Shown in pieces: positions 7,051-15,075 of a stretch of DNA of 26,171 nt. The notes under the pieces are model-generated. The model was not told where the DNA came from, did no database searches, and was given only the letters and a program-made list of their open reading frames with translations. Every line of letters starts with the position of its first letter. The stretch's first letter is position 1. A program made the translations under genes and the position numbers. The DNA comes from CAZWHE01 sp964633825. GTDB lineage: Bacteria; Planctomycetota; B15-G4; CAYZWU01. The stretch spans positions 1-26,171 of the forward strand of contig CAZWHE010000041.1 in assembly GCA_964633825.1 (NCBI GenBank), read 5' to 3'.

Positions 7051-9417
7051 ATGATCGCTGACCGGATCGGCAGAATCGGTTTTTCGTCCACTCTCAAAAT
7101 CTCGGCGCGAGCCAAGACTCTCAGAGCGAGCGGCGTGGATGTCATCGACTTCAGCGTCGGCGAGCCCGATTTTTCCACCCCCGACAACGTCAAGGAAGCC
7201 GGCAAGCGCGCCATCGACGAAAACCAGACCCGGTACACCCAGGCCGCCGGAACTCCCGAGCTTCGGGATATCATCCGCAAAAAGTTGCTCGAAGACTACG
7301 GTGTCGAATACGACCCGGACGAGATCATCGTCTCCCCCGGCGCCAAGGCGTCTCTCTACCTGCTCTCGGCCGTCCTGTTCAACAAGGGGGAGGAGTGCAT
7401 CCTCCCGGCGCCCTACTGGGTTTCCTATCCCGAGCAGATCGCCCTGGCCAAGGCGATCCCCGTGATCGTTCCCACGGAAGAGTCGAACGGGTTCAAGCTG
7501 ACGCCGGAGGAGCTCAGGGCTTGTGTGACATACAAGACCAAGGCCCTCATGCTGAACAATCCATCCAATCCCACGGGGGCCGTCTACTCGCGGGAGGAGC
7601 TCAGCGATCTGGCCGAAGCCGTGCTCGACGAGGAGATCGTCGTGATCGCCGATGAGATCTACTCGAAGATCGTCTATGACGGCAACGAGTTCACGAGTTT
7701 CGCGAGCCTGGGGGAAGAAGCGCGGAAACGGTGCGTTATCGTGGACGGCGTGTCGAAAGCCTATTCCATGACGGGGTGGCGCATCGGCTTTGCGGCGGGA
7801 CCGCGCGAGATTATCCAGGCCATGGGCAAGGTGCAGAGCCACTCGACGGGCAATCCCTGCTCGGTGGCGATGAAGGCGGCCGAAGAAGCGCTGGGCGGTC
7901 CCCAGTTCTCGATACGCATGATGGGCCGGCAGTTCCAGAGCCGGCGCAACTATATCGTCCGGAAGCTCGGGCAGATACCGGGCGTCACCTGCGCCGAACC
8001 GGGTGGCGCCTTCTACGTCTTTCCCAACGTCTCCGAGTACTTCGGCAAGGAGATCGACGGAATGCGTATCCGCGACTCCTACGCCCTCGCTTTCTATCTT
8101 CTGGAGAAAGCCCATGTGGCCATCGTTCCGGGAGACGCCTTCGGCGCGCCCGGGTTCATTCGCATTTCTTATGCCACGTCGATGGAGAACATCGAAAACG
8201 GGATGGAACGGATCACCGAAGCCCTGTCCCGGCTCCGGGCCGCCCCGAGGGAGAGTGTCCTTATGCTCGACAACAAGGCAACGAGAGTGAAATCGCGCGT
8301 CCCGGCGGAAACGGACATTTCCATCACCGAGAGGAATCGTCTCGTCGATGCCGCGGAGAGCCATCTCAGGTTCAACGAGTACTATGAATGGAACGCCAAC
8401 ATCAACGGCGTGATCATCCAGCTCCGTACGAATTCCAAGCATATCTACGGGTTCTGGATGGAGAACTGGTATCCGGCCGAGCTCGAGTCCGACCTCGAGC
8501 CCCACGGCCTGATCGTGGCCGTCAAGGGAGTTCCCGACCAGGAACCGATGGCGTGGTACAACTCCGAATCGAAGACCGCCGTTTTTCTCAACGCGAATTA
8601 CTACGGCATGGTGCGGGGGTGGGCCCTCGGCATCGTGGCCGATATCTCCGAGCGGCTTTACGACGTTCACTCGGTCCGGGCTTCCTGTATCGACGCGGAC
8701 GGCCGGGGCGTTCTCATCATCGGTCCCACGGGGGCGGGACGCTCCACCGTGACATACGGGCTCCTCGCCGACGAAAGGGTCCGCATCCACTCGGACGACT
8801 GGGTTTTTCTGCGGTACCGCGACAAGAACGCCATCGCCGATATCTCGGAGCGCAAGTTCTACATGAGAACCGACATAGCCGAAACCTTCGAGGAGTTCGC
8901 CGAGCTTTTTTCACGCAGCAGGTGCGAGAACGTGGCCGTGTCGAAGGAGGACTGCGACAACGAAAAGTGCCTGGCCGGGGACGACTGCATCCTCCAGAAG
9001 AACGCCGACCACTGCTTCATCGGTTTTTCCAATTCGCGCGGCATCGTCGATCCGAACTGGATCGGCGGCCCGCAGAAATATGTGCGCCGCACGAACATCG
9101 AGCGCGTGATCATTCTCAAGCGCGATCCCGTCTCACCGCCCGTCGCCTCCATGGAACCGGACGAAGCGGTCCATTACCTGGCCACGGGGCGTTACCAGGT
9201 CCTCTCGCCCGGTTCGCGCGGATACGGCTCGTTCAAGAACCAGCCCTTCTTCAATCCCTACCTTCTCGCCAAGGACCAGGAGCGCACCGAGCTCCAGGAA
9301 GAATGCTTCGCCAAGCTCTTTTCCTGCGCCGAGATCAGCGTGGTCAACACGGGCGTCGACCAGCCGGCCCGGATCGTGGAGCGGGTGAAGGACCTTCTTT
9401 TGCCATCTCATTCATGA
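7051..9417 (+). CDS. Fusion: class I/II PLP aminotransferase + HPr-kinase/PEPCK-like P-loop domain
   Basis: One uninterrupted 788-codon frame encodes two proteins' worth of sequence. Residues 1-397 are a complete class I aspartate-aminotransferase-type enzyme: NNPSNPTG with N173, D201 (IADEIYS), PLP lysine K236 (GVSKAYSMTGWRIGF) and substrate-carboxylate R371 (FIRISYA). Residues about 425-788 resemble HPr kinase/PEPCK-like P-loop proteins: GPTGAGRST (558-566) and IHSDD (579-583). The Walker A lysine is replaced by R564. Five cysteines (C625, C635, C640, C646, C655) cluster in a probable metal-binding insertion. A normal aminotransferase would end near residue 397. ATG M405 (8263) has AGGGAG nine bases upstream, so the second domain may also be made alone. 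The start at 7051 agrees with the family but has no clear ribosome site. The last six bases overlap pdxA on the other strand. Substrate of either half is unknown. Confidence 0.85.
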   Translation: MIADRIGRIGFSSTLKISARAKTLRASGVDVIDFSVGEPDFSTPDNVKEAGKRAIDENQTRYTQAAGTPELRDIIRKKLLEDYGVEYDPDEIIVSPGAKASLYLLSAVLFNKGEECILPAPYWVSYPEQIALAKAIPVIVPTEESNGFKLTPEELRACVTYKTKALMLNNPSNPTGAVYSREELSDLAEAVLDEEIVVIADEIYSKIVYDGNEFTSFASLGEEARKRCVIVDGVSKAYSMTGWRIGFAAGPREIIQAMGKVQSHSTGNPCSVAMKAAEEALGGPQFSIRMMGRQFQSRRNYIVRKLGQIPGVTCAEPGGAFYVFPNVSEYFGKEIDGMRIRDSYALAFYLLEKAHVAIVPGDAFGAPGFIRISYATSMENIENGMERITEALSRLRAAPRESVLMLDNKATRVKSRVPAETDISITERNRLVDAAESHLRFNEYYEWNANINGVIIQLRTNSKHIYGFWMENWYPAELESDLEPHGLIVAVKGVPDQEPMAWYNSESKTAVFLNANYYGMVRGWALGIVADISERLYDVHSVRASCIDADGRGVLIIGPTGAGRSTVTYGLLADERVRIHSDDWVFLRYRDKNAIADISERKFYMRTDIAETFEEFAELFSRSRCENVAVSKEDCDNEKCLAGDDCILQKNADHCFIGFSNSRGIVDPNWIGGPQKYVRRTNIERVIILKRDPVSPPVASMEPDEAVHYLATGRYQVLSPGSRGYGSFKNQPFFNPYLLAKDQERTELQEECFAKLFSCAEISVVNTGVDQPARIVERVKDLLLPSHS

Positions 9418-10362
9418 CCGGACGAGCTCGCTGGCCGTTCTCACCGCCATGACGAGGCTTGCCGGATCGGCGCATCCCTTTTCGGCTATATCGAAGGCCG
9501 TCCCGTGATCGGGTGCGGTGCGGATGAAGGGGAGCCCCAGGGTCACGGAAACGGTTCCGAAGAAATCGAGCGTCTTGGCCGCGATGTGTCCCTGATCGTG
9601 GAAGAGGGATAGAACGCAGTCGAAAGCGCCGTCCGTTGTTTCGCGGAACACGGAATCGGCCGGGATCGGGCCGGTGACGTTGATCCTTTCAGACCGCGCC
9701 TCTTCGACGGCGGGAATGATCTCGTCGAGCTCTTCCCGGCCCAGAAGACCGCCTTCGCCTCCGTGGGGATTGAGTGCGGCCACGGCGAGGCGGGGGGCCG
9801 GAATTCCTGTTTTGACGAGCTCTTTCTTCAGGCGCCTGAGGGTCTGTTTGATCTTGTCTCTTTTGACCCGGGCGATCGCTTTTTTGAGGGAGAGGTGGCG
9901 CGTGAGGAACGCGATGCGCAGGTTCCGGGTCACGAAGAGCGTGATCGGATCGGGGCATCCCGTGAGGTCGGCCAGAACCTCGGTGTGATCCACGCGGGAG
10001 TGGCCCGCGGCGTGAAGGGCCTCCTTGCTCCACGGCGCCGTGACGAGGGCGTCCGCTTTGCCTGCGGCCAGAAGACGGTGGGCCTCGGCGAGAGCTCTGC
10101 GGGCGAGACGCCCCGCTTCGGCCTGCACCGTTCCGGGGACGAGTTTTCTTCGCGGCTTTCCGCCCGAAGGCACGATGTCGGTTTTTGAACAGGCCAGACC
10201 GAGCCGTGCGGCGGCGGTCTTGATCACTTCGAATGAGCCGACGGCGCGCGGGCGGCAGCATTTTCTCACCTTGCGGTCGGTCAGCGCCTTGAGGACGATC
10301 TCGGGACCGATGCCGTTTGGGTCGCCCGTGGTAATGAGAATCCGAGGTTTCCTGCCCGCCAT
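9412..10362 (-). CDS. pdxA: 4-hydroxythreonine-4-phosphate dehydrogenase family protein (PdxA)
   Basis: The 316-residue protein has the PdxA pattern throughout. It opens with ITTGDPNGIGPEI. Metal ligands corresponding to E. coli H166, H211 and H266 are H156 (LTRHLSL), H200 (LNPHGGEGG) and H255 (LFHDQGH). LGLPFIRTAPDHGTA forms the conserved C-terminal block. PdxA oxidises 4-phosphohydroxy-L-threonine with NAD(P)+ in the DXP-dependent route to pyridoxal phosphate. PdxA2-type paralogues act on other 4-phosphorylated acids, and sequence alone does not exclude that. It faces a PLP-dependent aminotransferase gene, with which its 3' end overlaps by six bases; no pdxJ is nearby. The ATG at 10362 has only a modest GGGA eight bases upstream. 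Confidence 0.93.
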   Translation of the reverse strand: MAGRKPRILITTGDPNGIGPEIVLKALTDRKVRKCCRPRAVGSFEVIKTAAARLGLACSKTDIVPSGGKPRRKLVPGTVQAEAGRLARRALAEAHRLLAAGKADALVTAPWSKEALHAAGHSRVDHTEVLADLTGCPDPITLFVTRNLRIAFLTRHLSLKKAIARVKRDKIKQTLRRLKKELVKTGIPAPRLAVAALNPHGGEGGLLGREELDEIIPAVEEARSERINVTGPIPADSVFRETTDGAFDCVLSLFHDQGHIAAKTLDFFGTVSVTLGLPFIRTAPDHGTAFDIAEKGCADPASLVMAVRTASELVRS

Positions 10363-10485
10363 AGTTTCAATCCCATTACGAGTTCGAGCTTGTGACGTTC
10401 CTCCTGATTAGATTATGTTTTATCGCCAATAGATTATGATGAACCGCTCGAAGAGTTCCAGTCCGGAATATTGACGGAAAGACGG

Positions 10486-11664
10486 ATGGGCGAGAGTAGA
10501 CCCTTTGACGCTATCGTCGTGGGAGCCGGCATCATCGGTACGGCCATCGCCGAACGTTTGACAGCCAGGGGAATGCGCCGTGTCGTTGTCCTCGAGAAGG
10601 AAAAGACCTGGTGTACGGGCACGTCGTCCCGGTCGGCGGGCGGAATCAGACAGCAGTTCAGGGAGGAAGTCAGGATCAAGGCCTCCATGTTTTCCGTGAC
10701 GAGATACGAGAGGTTCGCAGAAGAGTATGGTCTCGACCCCGGTTTCAAAAAGCATGGTTATTTTTTTCTCGCCGCCTCGGATGAGAGCGCGGCCGGGCTC
10801 GAGAAAGACGTCGCGCTTCAGAACCGGCTCGGTCTCGACTCCCGTTTTGTCGACAGGGACGAGATCAACGAGATTATCCCCGCTCTGACCATTTCCGACC
10901 TGAAGGGCGCGGCCTTTTGCGGAAGCGACGGGTACCTCGATCCCCACACACTGGTTCAGGGCTACGTCAATGCCTTCAAGGCCCGGGGAGGTCTGTTGAA
11001 GACGGAGTGCCGAGTCGACGAGTTCCTCCGTGCTTCCCATTCGATCGAAGGCGTGATGACGAACGGCGGCCCCCTGCGCGCCCGAGCGGTCGTGGTTGCT
11101 GCGGGGCCTCATACGGGCGATCTTCTCCGGCGGGCGGGCGTCGACCTTCCCCTCAAGACCTGCCGCCGCCAGATCTTTTCCACCGATTCCGTCGACGGAG
11201 TCGATCCCGACTGGCCCCTGACGCACAACGATCATGATAACCCCTTCTACTTCAGGCCGGAGACGGGCGGCGTCATCATGAGCCTGGCCGAAGTGGAGGA
11301 GATGGATCCGCCCGAGAGGGGGAACGAGATTCCGCTTTCCCGAAAGGGTCTTCCCGGGCTGGCCGAGCGGGCCACGGCGCGGTGCCCGATCCTGGGCGAA
11401 GCGCGCATTCGGTCGGGCTGGGCCGGGCTGCGCACGATCACTCCCGACGAGCTCCCCGTTCTGGGCTCTGTATACGGGAAGGACGGACTCTTTCTGGCCG
11501 CGGGCTTCTCGGGCTGCGGCATCACGCTCGCTCCCTTTGCCGCAGAGGTCGTCGCGGCCGCCGTTGCCGGCGAGGATCCCTGCTGCGGAAAGACGGAAGC
11601 CTTCGACTCGACGCGGTTTTTATTGAAGAACAGGAATCCGCCCGGGCGTCGAAGCGTCCAATAA
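10486..11664 (+). CDS. FAD-dependent oxidoreductase, DAO family (sarcosine/glycine oxidase-like)
   Basis: This 392-residue flavoprotein has an N-terminal Rossmann motif VVGAGIIGTAIAERL (G13, G15, G18), with E37 at the end of the second strand to bind the FAD ribose. TSSRSAGGIRQQF follows, a block typical of D-amino-acid-oxidase-fold enzymes. The C-terminal block (GLRTITPDELPVLG, then GFSGCGITLAPFAAE) is the second FAD-binding region. Such enzymes oxidise amines or 2-hydroxy acids; the substrate cannot be assigned. There is no signal peptide. The ATG at 10486 is preferred; an in-frame TTG at 10471 would add five residues. The gene is divergent from pdxA across about 120 bp and is followed 47 bp later by a DUF2961 gene, likely in one transcript. 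Confidence 0.85.
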   Translation: MGESRPFDAIVVGAGIIGTAIAERLTARGMRRVVVLEKEKTWCTGTSSRSAGGIRQQFREEVRIKASMFSVTRYERFAEEYGLDPGFKKHGYFFLAASDESAAGLEKDVALQNRLGLDSRFVDRDEINEIIPALTISDLKGAAFCGSDGYLDPHTLVQGYVNAFKARGGLLKTECRVDEFLRASHSIEGVMTNGGPLRARAVVVAAGPHTGDLLRRAGVDLPLKTCRRQIFSTDSVDGVDPDWPLTHNDHDNPFYFRPETGGVIMSLAEVEEMDPPERGNEIPLSRKGLPGLAERATARCPILGEARIRSGWAGLRTITPDELPVLGSVYGKDGLFLAAGFSGCGITLAPFAAEVVAAAVAGEDPCCGKTEAFDSTRFLLKNRNPPGRRSVQ

Positions 11665-11711
11665 ACGACAGCCAAACTCTGTATCCCATTCTCTTGCAGG
11701 AGATCGCAGCC

Positions 11712-13190
11712 ATGGTCCTCTCCGGTGTTCTTCTCATCATGATTGTTTTAACCCCGTCCGACGGTCTCGACGGCCTTCCTCTTCTCGAAAAGGGCGTCAA
11801 GAGGGTTTCGAGCTACGATCTGACCGGCGGAGATCACGACTATCTCTCCCTCGAGCCGGGCGGCGCGCTCGTGCTCGCAGATATCCAGAAACCGGGAACG
11901 ATCAAGCGTTTCTACATCAAGGTCGACTCGGAAGACCCGGCCCACCTCCGGACCATGCTGCTCAGGTTCTACTGGGACGGTTCGAAGTCGCCCTGTGTCG
12001 AGTCTCCGCTCGGCGATTTTTTCGGTCTCGGCCACTCGCGCTATTACGAGGTCAATTCCCTTCCCCTCGTGACCGGAAACAACCGGGGAATGACCTGCTT
12101 CTTTCCCATGCCATTCAAGAAAAGCGCTCTCATGGTCCTGGAGAACGAAGGCCGGGGCAGAACGAGCTCCGTTTACTTTCAGATCGACTACATTCCCGGA
12201 ATGCCCGAAGAGGGATCGGGACTTTTCCACGCCCAGTACACGCAAGGGTTCCTGACGCGCTCGAGCGGGGATCATCTCGCGCTCAAGGCGAAGGGGAAGG
12301 GTCGCTTCGCGGGCATGGTTCTCTCGATCGTTCTGGGGGAAGACGGCTGGTTCTGGAGCGGCGACGAGAAGTTCTACATCGATGGTGAAAAGCTTCCGTC
12401 GATCAGGGGCACCGGGCTGGATGACTATTTCGGAGGAGCTTTCGGCTTCAAGCCGAAGTTCTGTTCGCCCTTTTTCGGGACACCACTTGCCGGGAACGCG
12501 CTGAGGGGCGCCGAGTTCACGGGGTACCGATTTCACATCGAGGATCCCATCATCTTTCGGAAGGAGCTGGCCGTTTTTTTGGAGCATCAGGGGCAGCGGT
12601 ATGTAAAAGGGCGAAAAGTATATGACCGGGCGGCGCGGCGCGATGAGTATTATTGCGTGGCTTATTGGTACCAGGAGCCCCGGCACCAGCCCTTCGCCCT
12701 CATGCCTTATGTGGGCGATCGCATCACGGGCGACCGGAGCTATACGATCGAGGGAGAAATGCTCGAAATCCTCGGCTCTTCGGGGGATCCCGTCAGCATC
12801 AAGGTCCTGGACGGTGCGGCGATCCTGCTCTTCGAAGCCGACGGAAAGACCCATGACAAGGGCGAAACAGGGGATTTCATATCCTTTCGCCTTGTCATTC
12901 CCAGGGCCGGGATGTACGAGATCTCGGGTCGATTTCTCCGTTCGCGGCAGTGCGGTTGCTATCAGCTCTCGGTGAACGGCGAATCCCTGGGCGAGCCGAT
13001 CGACTTTTACAACGACCGGGGCGGCAAGGGCAGGAACTGCGAGATACTCGAGGAAAAGGTCGTCTTGGGCAGGATCAATATTCCGGGATCGGAGCAGAAT
13101 ATTTTCAAATTCAAGGCGTGCCGGAACGGCTCTCATTCGGAAAGTTGTTATTTCGGCATCGACTCGCTGATGATCCGCCCCATCGAGTGA
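11712..13190 (+). CDS. DUF2961 (GH172-like) protein lacking the expected catalytic glutamates
   Basis: The ATG at 11712 has AGGAGA eight bases upstream and starts a 492-residue protein. The open frame runs further upstream but only as a shadow of the oxidoreductase gene. A short hydrophobic N-terminus (VLSGVLLIMIVLTPS) may be a weak signal peptide. Family landmarks are clear: GDFFGLG (101-107), CFFPMPFKKSA, FQIDY, WFWSGDEKFYIDGE (213-226) and GTGLDDYFGG (233-242). Compared with the active-looking paralogue at 3299-5365, E425 is S216 and E446 is D237 at identical 21-residue spacing. A C-terminal beta-sandwich (about 360-492, ending GIDSLMIRP) matches the module of the paralogue. It may be a binding protein, or a hydrolase with a changed mechanism. 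Confidence 0.82.
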   Translation: MVLSGVLLIMIVLTPSDGLDGLPLLEKGVKRVSSYDLTGGDHDYLSLEPGGALVLADIQKPGTIKRFYIKVDSEDPAHLRTMLLRFYWDGSKSPCVESPLGDFFGLGHSRYYEVNSLPLVTGNNRGMTCFFPMPFKKSALMVLENEGRGRTSSVYFQIDYIPGMPEEGSGLFHAQYTQGFLTRSSGDHLALKAKGKGRFAGMVLSIVLGEDGWFWSGDEKFYIDGEKLPSIRGTGLDDYFGGAFGFKPKFCSPFFGTPLAGNALRGAEFTGYRFHIEDPIIFRKELAVFLEHQGQRYVKGRKVYDRAARRDEYYCVAYWYQEPRHQPFALMPYVGDRITGDRSYTIEGEMLEILGSSGDPVSIKVLDGAAILLFEADGKTHDKGETGDFISFRLVIPRAGMYEISGRFLRSRQCGCYQLSVNGESLGEPIDFYNDRGGKGRNCEILEEKVVLGRINIPGSEQNIFKFKACRNGSHSESCYFGIDSLMIRPIE

Positions 13191-13202
13191 CGAATGCAGA
13201 GG

Positions 13203-14093
13203 TCAGGTGAGGATCTCGACTTCGTCTCCAATGTGGATCGTGTGCTCGGCCTGGCTGATGTTTACTCCAGGCTCTTCCTGGAGCGGGGGATAGGCAAAGA
13301 GCATTCCGCATTGCGACATCGCCTCGATCGTTCTGTTCACTGCTTCGATGGGATGGCTCTCTGTCAGGTTTCTTCTGGCAAAAGGGAGATTGTTGAAGCG
13401 CGCGATCGTCTCGAATACTTTCTTGTCCATTCCGCGTTTCAGTTTCAGCTTTCGCTTGGTGCTGAATATCTCGGCCGTTCCTTTTTCTAAAACCAATCCC
13501 CGGCCGGTCGAGGCAAAGGGCTCGATGGCCAGGATCATCCCCCTCTGCAGCCCCCCGGATCTCAATTCCGGTGCGTTCGGGATCTGCGGTTTTCCGTGAA
13601 TCTGGAAACGCCCCACTGCGTGGCCGGTGAGGTTGGTGACGGGCTTGAATCCCAGAGAGGTGATCGCCGATTGAATCACGCCGCTCACTTCGTTGATGGA
13701 GACATCGGGTCCGGCGGCGCCGATCGCTCTCGACAGGGCTTCGCGAGACGCTTCCACAAGAAGGCTGTGCCCGCCGAGATCTTTGCTGGCCGCCGTGTCG
13801 CCCACGTACCCGTTCACGTGAACGCCCACGTCGAGCTTGGCCAGGTTCCCTTCCCTGAAGCGGACGGTGTCGTCATGAGCGGCGCAGTAATGGGCTGCAA
13901 TGTTGTTGAGCGAGATCTGGGCCGGGAAGGCCGGTTCTCCGCCGAGCTCCCGTATTTTGGCTTCCACGGCGCATGAGACGTGAAGGAGCGAAACCCCGGG
14001 TTCGATGGCGGCTAGGCCGTACCGCAGCGCGGCCCCGGCGATGCCGCCCGCTTTCCTGAACATATCGAGCTCACTGTTGGTGTATTGAATCAT
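13203..14093 (-). CDS. map: Methionine aminopeptidase, type II (archaeal/eukaryotic-like)
   Basis: The 296-residue product removes the initiator methionine from nascent proteins in the cytoplasm. The five metal ligands of the pita-bread fold are D88 (KLDVGVH), D99 (GYVGDTA), H158 (LTGHAVGRF), E191 (LAIEPFAS) and E283 (SQAEHTI). H68 (AAHYCAA) is the usual substrate-side histidine. The helical insertion between H158 and E283 (about 210-260), together with the ending GDEVEILT, marks it as type II, the class of Archaea and eukaryotes; most bacteria carry type I. The start MIQYTNSEL at 14093 has only a weak ribosome site. The frame stays open to 15191, but that part is antisense to elbB and is not coding. 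It is divergent from elbB. Confidence 0.93.
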   Translation of the reverse strand: MIQYTNSELDMFRKAGGIAGAALRYGLAAIEPGVSLLHVSCAVEAKIRELGGEPAFPAQISLNNIAAHYCAAHDDTVRFREGNLAKLDVGVHVNGYVGDTAASKDLGGHSLLVEASREALSRAIGAAGPDVSINEVSGVIQSAITSLGFKPVTNLTGHAVGRFQIHGKPQIPNAPELRSGGLQRGMILAIEPFASTGRGLVLEKGTAEIFSTKRKLKLKRGMDKKVFETIARFNNLPFARRNLTESHPIEAVNRTIEAMSQCGMLFAYPPLQEEPGVNISQAEHTIHIGDEVEILT

Positions 14094-14112
14094 TGTTTCT
14101 GTCGAGACCTCG

Positions 14113-14150
14113 GTTCCGGTTAAGGACCGGAACGAAAGCGGCCGTTCCGG
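14113..14150. promoter_or_regulatory. Three alternating hairpin arms between map and elbB
   Basis: Arm A GTTCCGGT (14113-14120) pairs with arm B ACCGGAAC (14126-14133). Arm B, extended to CCGGAACG (14127-14134), also pairs with arm C CGTTCCGG (14143-14150). A:B and B:C cannot form together. The element is inside the 168-bp divergent gap, 20 bases upstream of map and over 100 upstream of elbB. It could act as an operator or as a leader switch in the map transcript. No function is demonstrated. Confidence 0.4.
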
Positions 14151-14261
14151 CAAAGAGCCTGAACGAAACCAGCCTTGAAAAACCGAGTATTTTACCTTTT
14201 TATTCGGAGTGTTAAACTCAATTGCTTGTTTTGTCAAACTCTTCAGCAAGGAGGATAATCC

Positions 14262-14921
14262 ATGGTCAAGATCGGAGTCATACTCGGTGGCTGCGGCGTC
14301 AACGACGGAGCCGAAATTCATGAGTCGGTCATCGCTCTCCTCTCTTTGGACAGGGCCGGTGCCGAGATCGTCTGCATGGCCCCCGACAAGGATCAGATGG
14401 ACGTGGTCAATCATCTCACGGGGGAGCCCTCGGAAGAAAAACGGAACGTCATGGTCGAAGCGGCCCGCATCGCACGGGGCGAGATCCGCGACATCGCCGG
14501 CGTCAAGTCTTCCGACCTGGACGGAGTGGTCATTCCCGGCGGATTCGGAGCGGCCAAGAACCTCAGCAATTTCGCCGTGGCCGGCGATCAATGCGAGGTT
14601 GATCCCGAGGTGGAGAGGCTGCTCAGGGAAATGCGCCGGGACAAAAAACCGATCGGGGCGATCTGTATCGCTCCCGCCGTCCTCGGCCGCGTCTTCGGGG
14701 AAGAGAAGGCCGAGATCACCATCGGCAATGATCCCGGTACTGCGGGCCTCCTCGAGAACATGGGCGCCGTTCACAAGGAATGTTCCGTCCACGATTGCTA
14801 TACCGACGGGGCAAGAAATCTCGTCACAACGCCGGCTTACATGCTGGCGGAATCGATCGGCGAGGCCGCAGACGGGATCGAGAAGCTCGTGGCCGAGGTC
14901 GTCAAGCTGGCCGGCAAATGA
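14262..14921 (+). CDS. elbB: DJ-1/PfpI-family glyoxalase, ElbB type
   Basis: The 219-residue protein matches ElbB in length and along its whole sequence: GVILGGCGVNDGAEIHE at the start, GVVIPGGFGAAKNLSNFA in the middle, the nucleophile elbow GAICIAPA with catalytic C135, and IGNDPGTAGLLENMGA and TTPAYM toward the end. E. coli ElbB shows glyoxalase III-type activity in vitro (2-oxoaldehydes to 2-hydroxyacids without a cofactor). An older annotation links it to isoprenoid synthesis. It has no signal peptide and is cytoplasmic. Its ribosome site AAGGAGG is among the strongest in the window. It stands alone, with dyads of similar sequence on both sides (14113-14150 and 14929-14942). Confidence 0.92.
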   Translation: MVKIGVILGGCGVNDGAEIHESVIALLSLDRAGAEIVCMAPDKDQMDVVNHLTGEPSEEKRNVMVEAARIARGEIRDIAGVKSSDLDGVVIPGGFGAAKNLSNFAVAGDQCEVDPEVERLLREMRRDKKPIGAICIAPAVLGRVFGEEKAEITIGNDPGTAGLLENMGAVHKECSVHDCYTDGARNLVTTPAYMLAESIGEAADGIEKLVAEVVKLAGK

Positions 14922-14928
14922 GAGGAAC

Positions 14929-14942
14929 GGCCGGTTCCGGCC
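14929..14942 (+). terminator. Small GC-rich hairpin after elbB
   Basis: GGCCG (14929-14933), GTTC and CGGCC (14938-14942) form a short stem eight bases after the elbB stop. An alternative pairing is GGAAC/GTTCC. Only a few T residues follow, so termination would be weak. Confidence 0.3.
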
Positions 14943-15075
14943 TGATTTGGGTCCGAAATTACACTGATTCATAAGAAATGATCCCAACAGGGAATAAGGA
15001 GATAAAAAATACGCAGAAAAAAAGACCGTAACCGGCCGATTGATTAGTGGGTTATAGACAGGAAAGGAGACATGG

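Noticed and set aside
8240..8270. The aminotransferase/kinase-like fusion as a sequencing frameshift.
   Set aside because: Both halves are in the same frame with a plausible linker and no codon anomaly. An error that removes a stop codon cannot be excluded from sequence alone, so it is kept as a test in the finding.
7042..8790. Long minus-strand open frame (582 codons) opposite the aminotransferase fusion.
   Set aside because: It is a codon-bias shadow. The plus strand encodes a protein with intact catalytic motifs, and the antisense frame shows no recognisable domain.
11748..13136. Minus-strand open frame (462 codons) opposite the second DUF2961 gene.
   Set aside because: The plus-strand reading carries clear DUF2961 motifs; the antisense one carries none.
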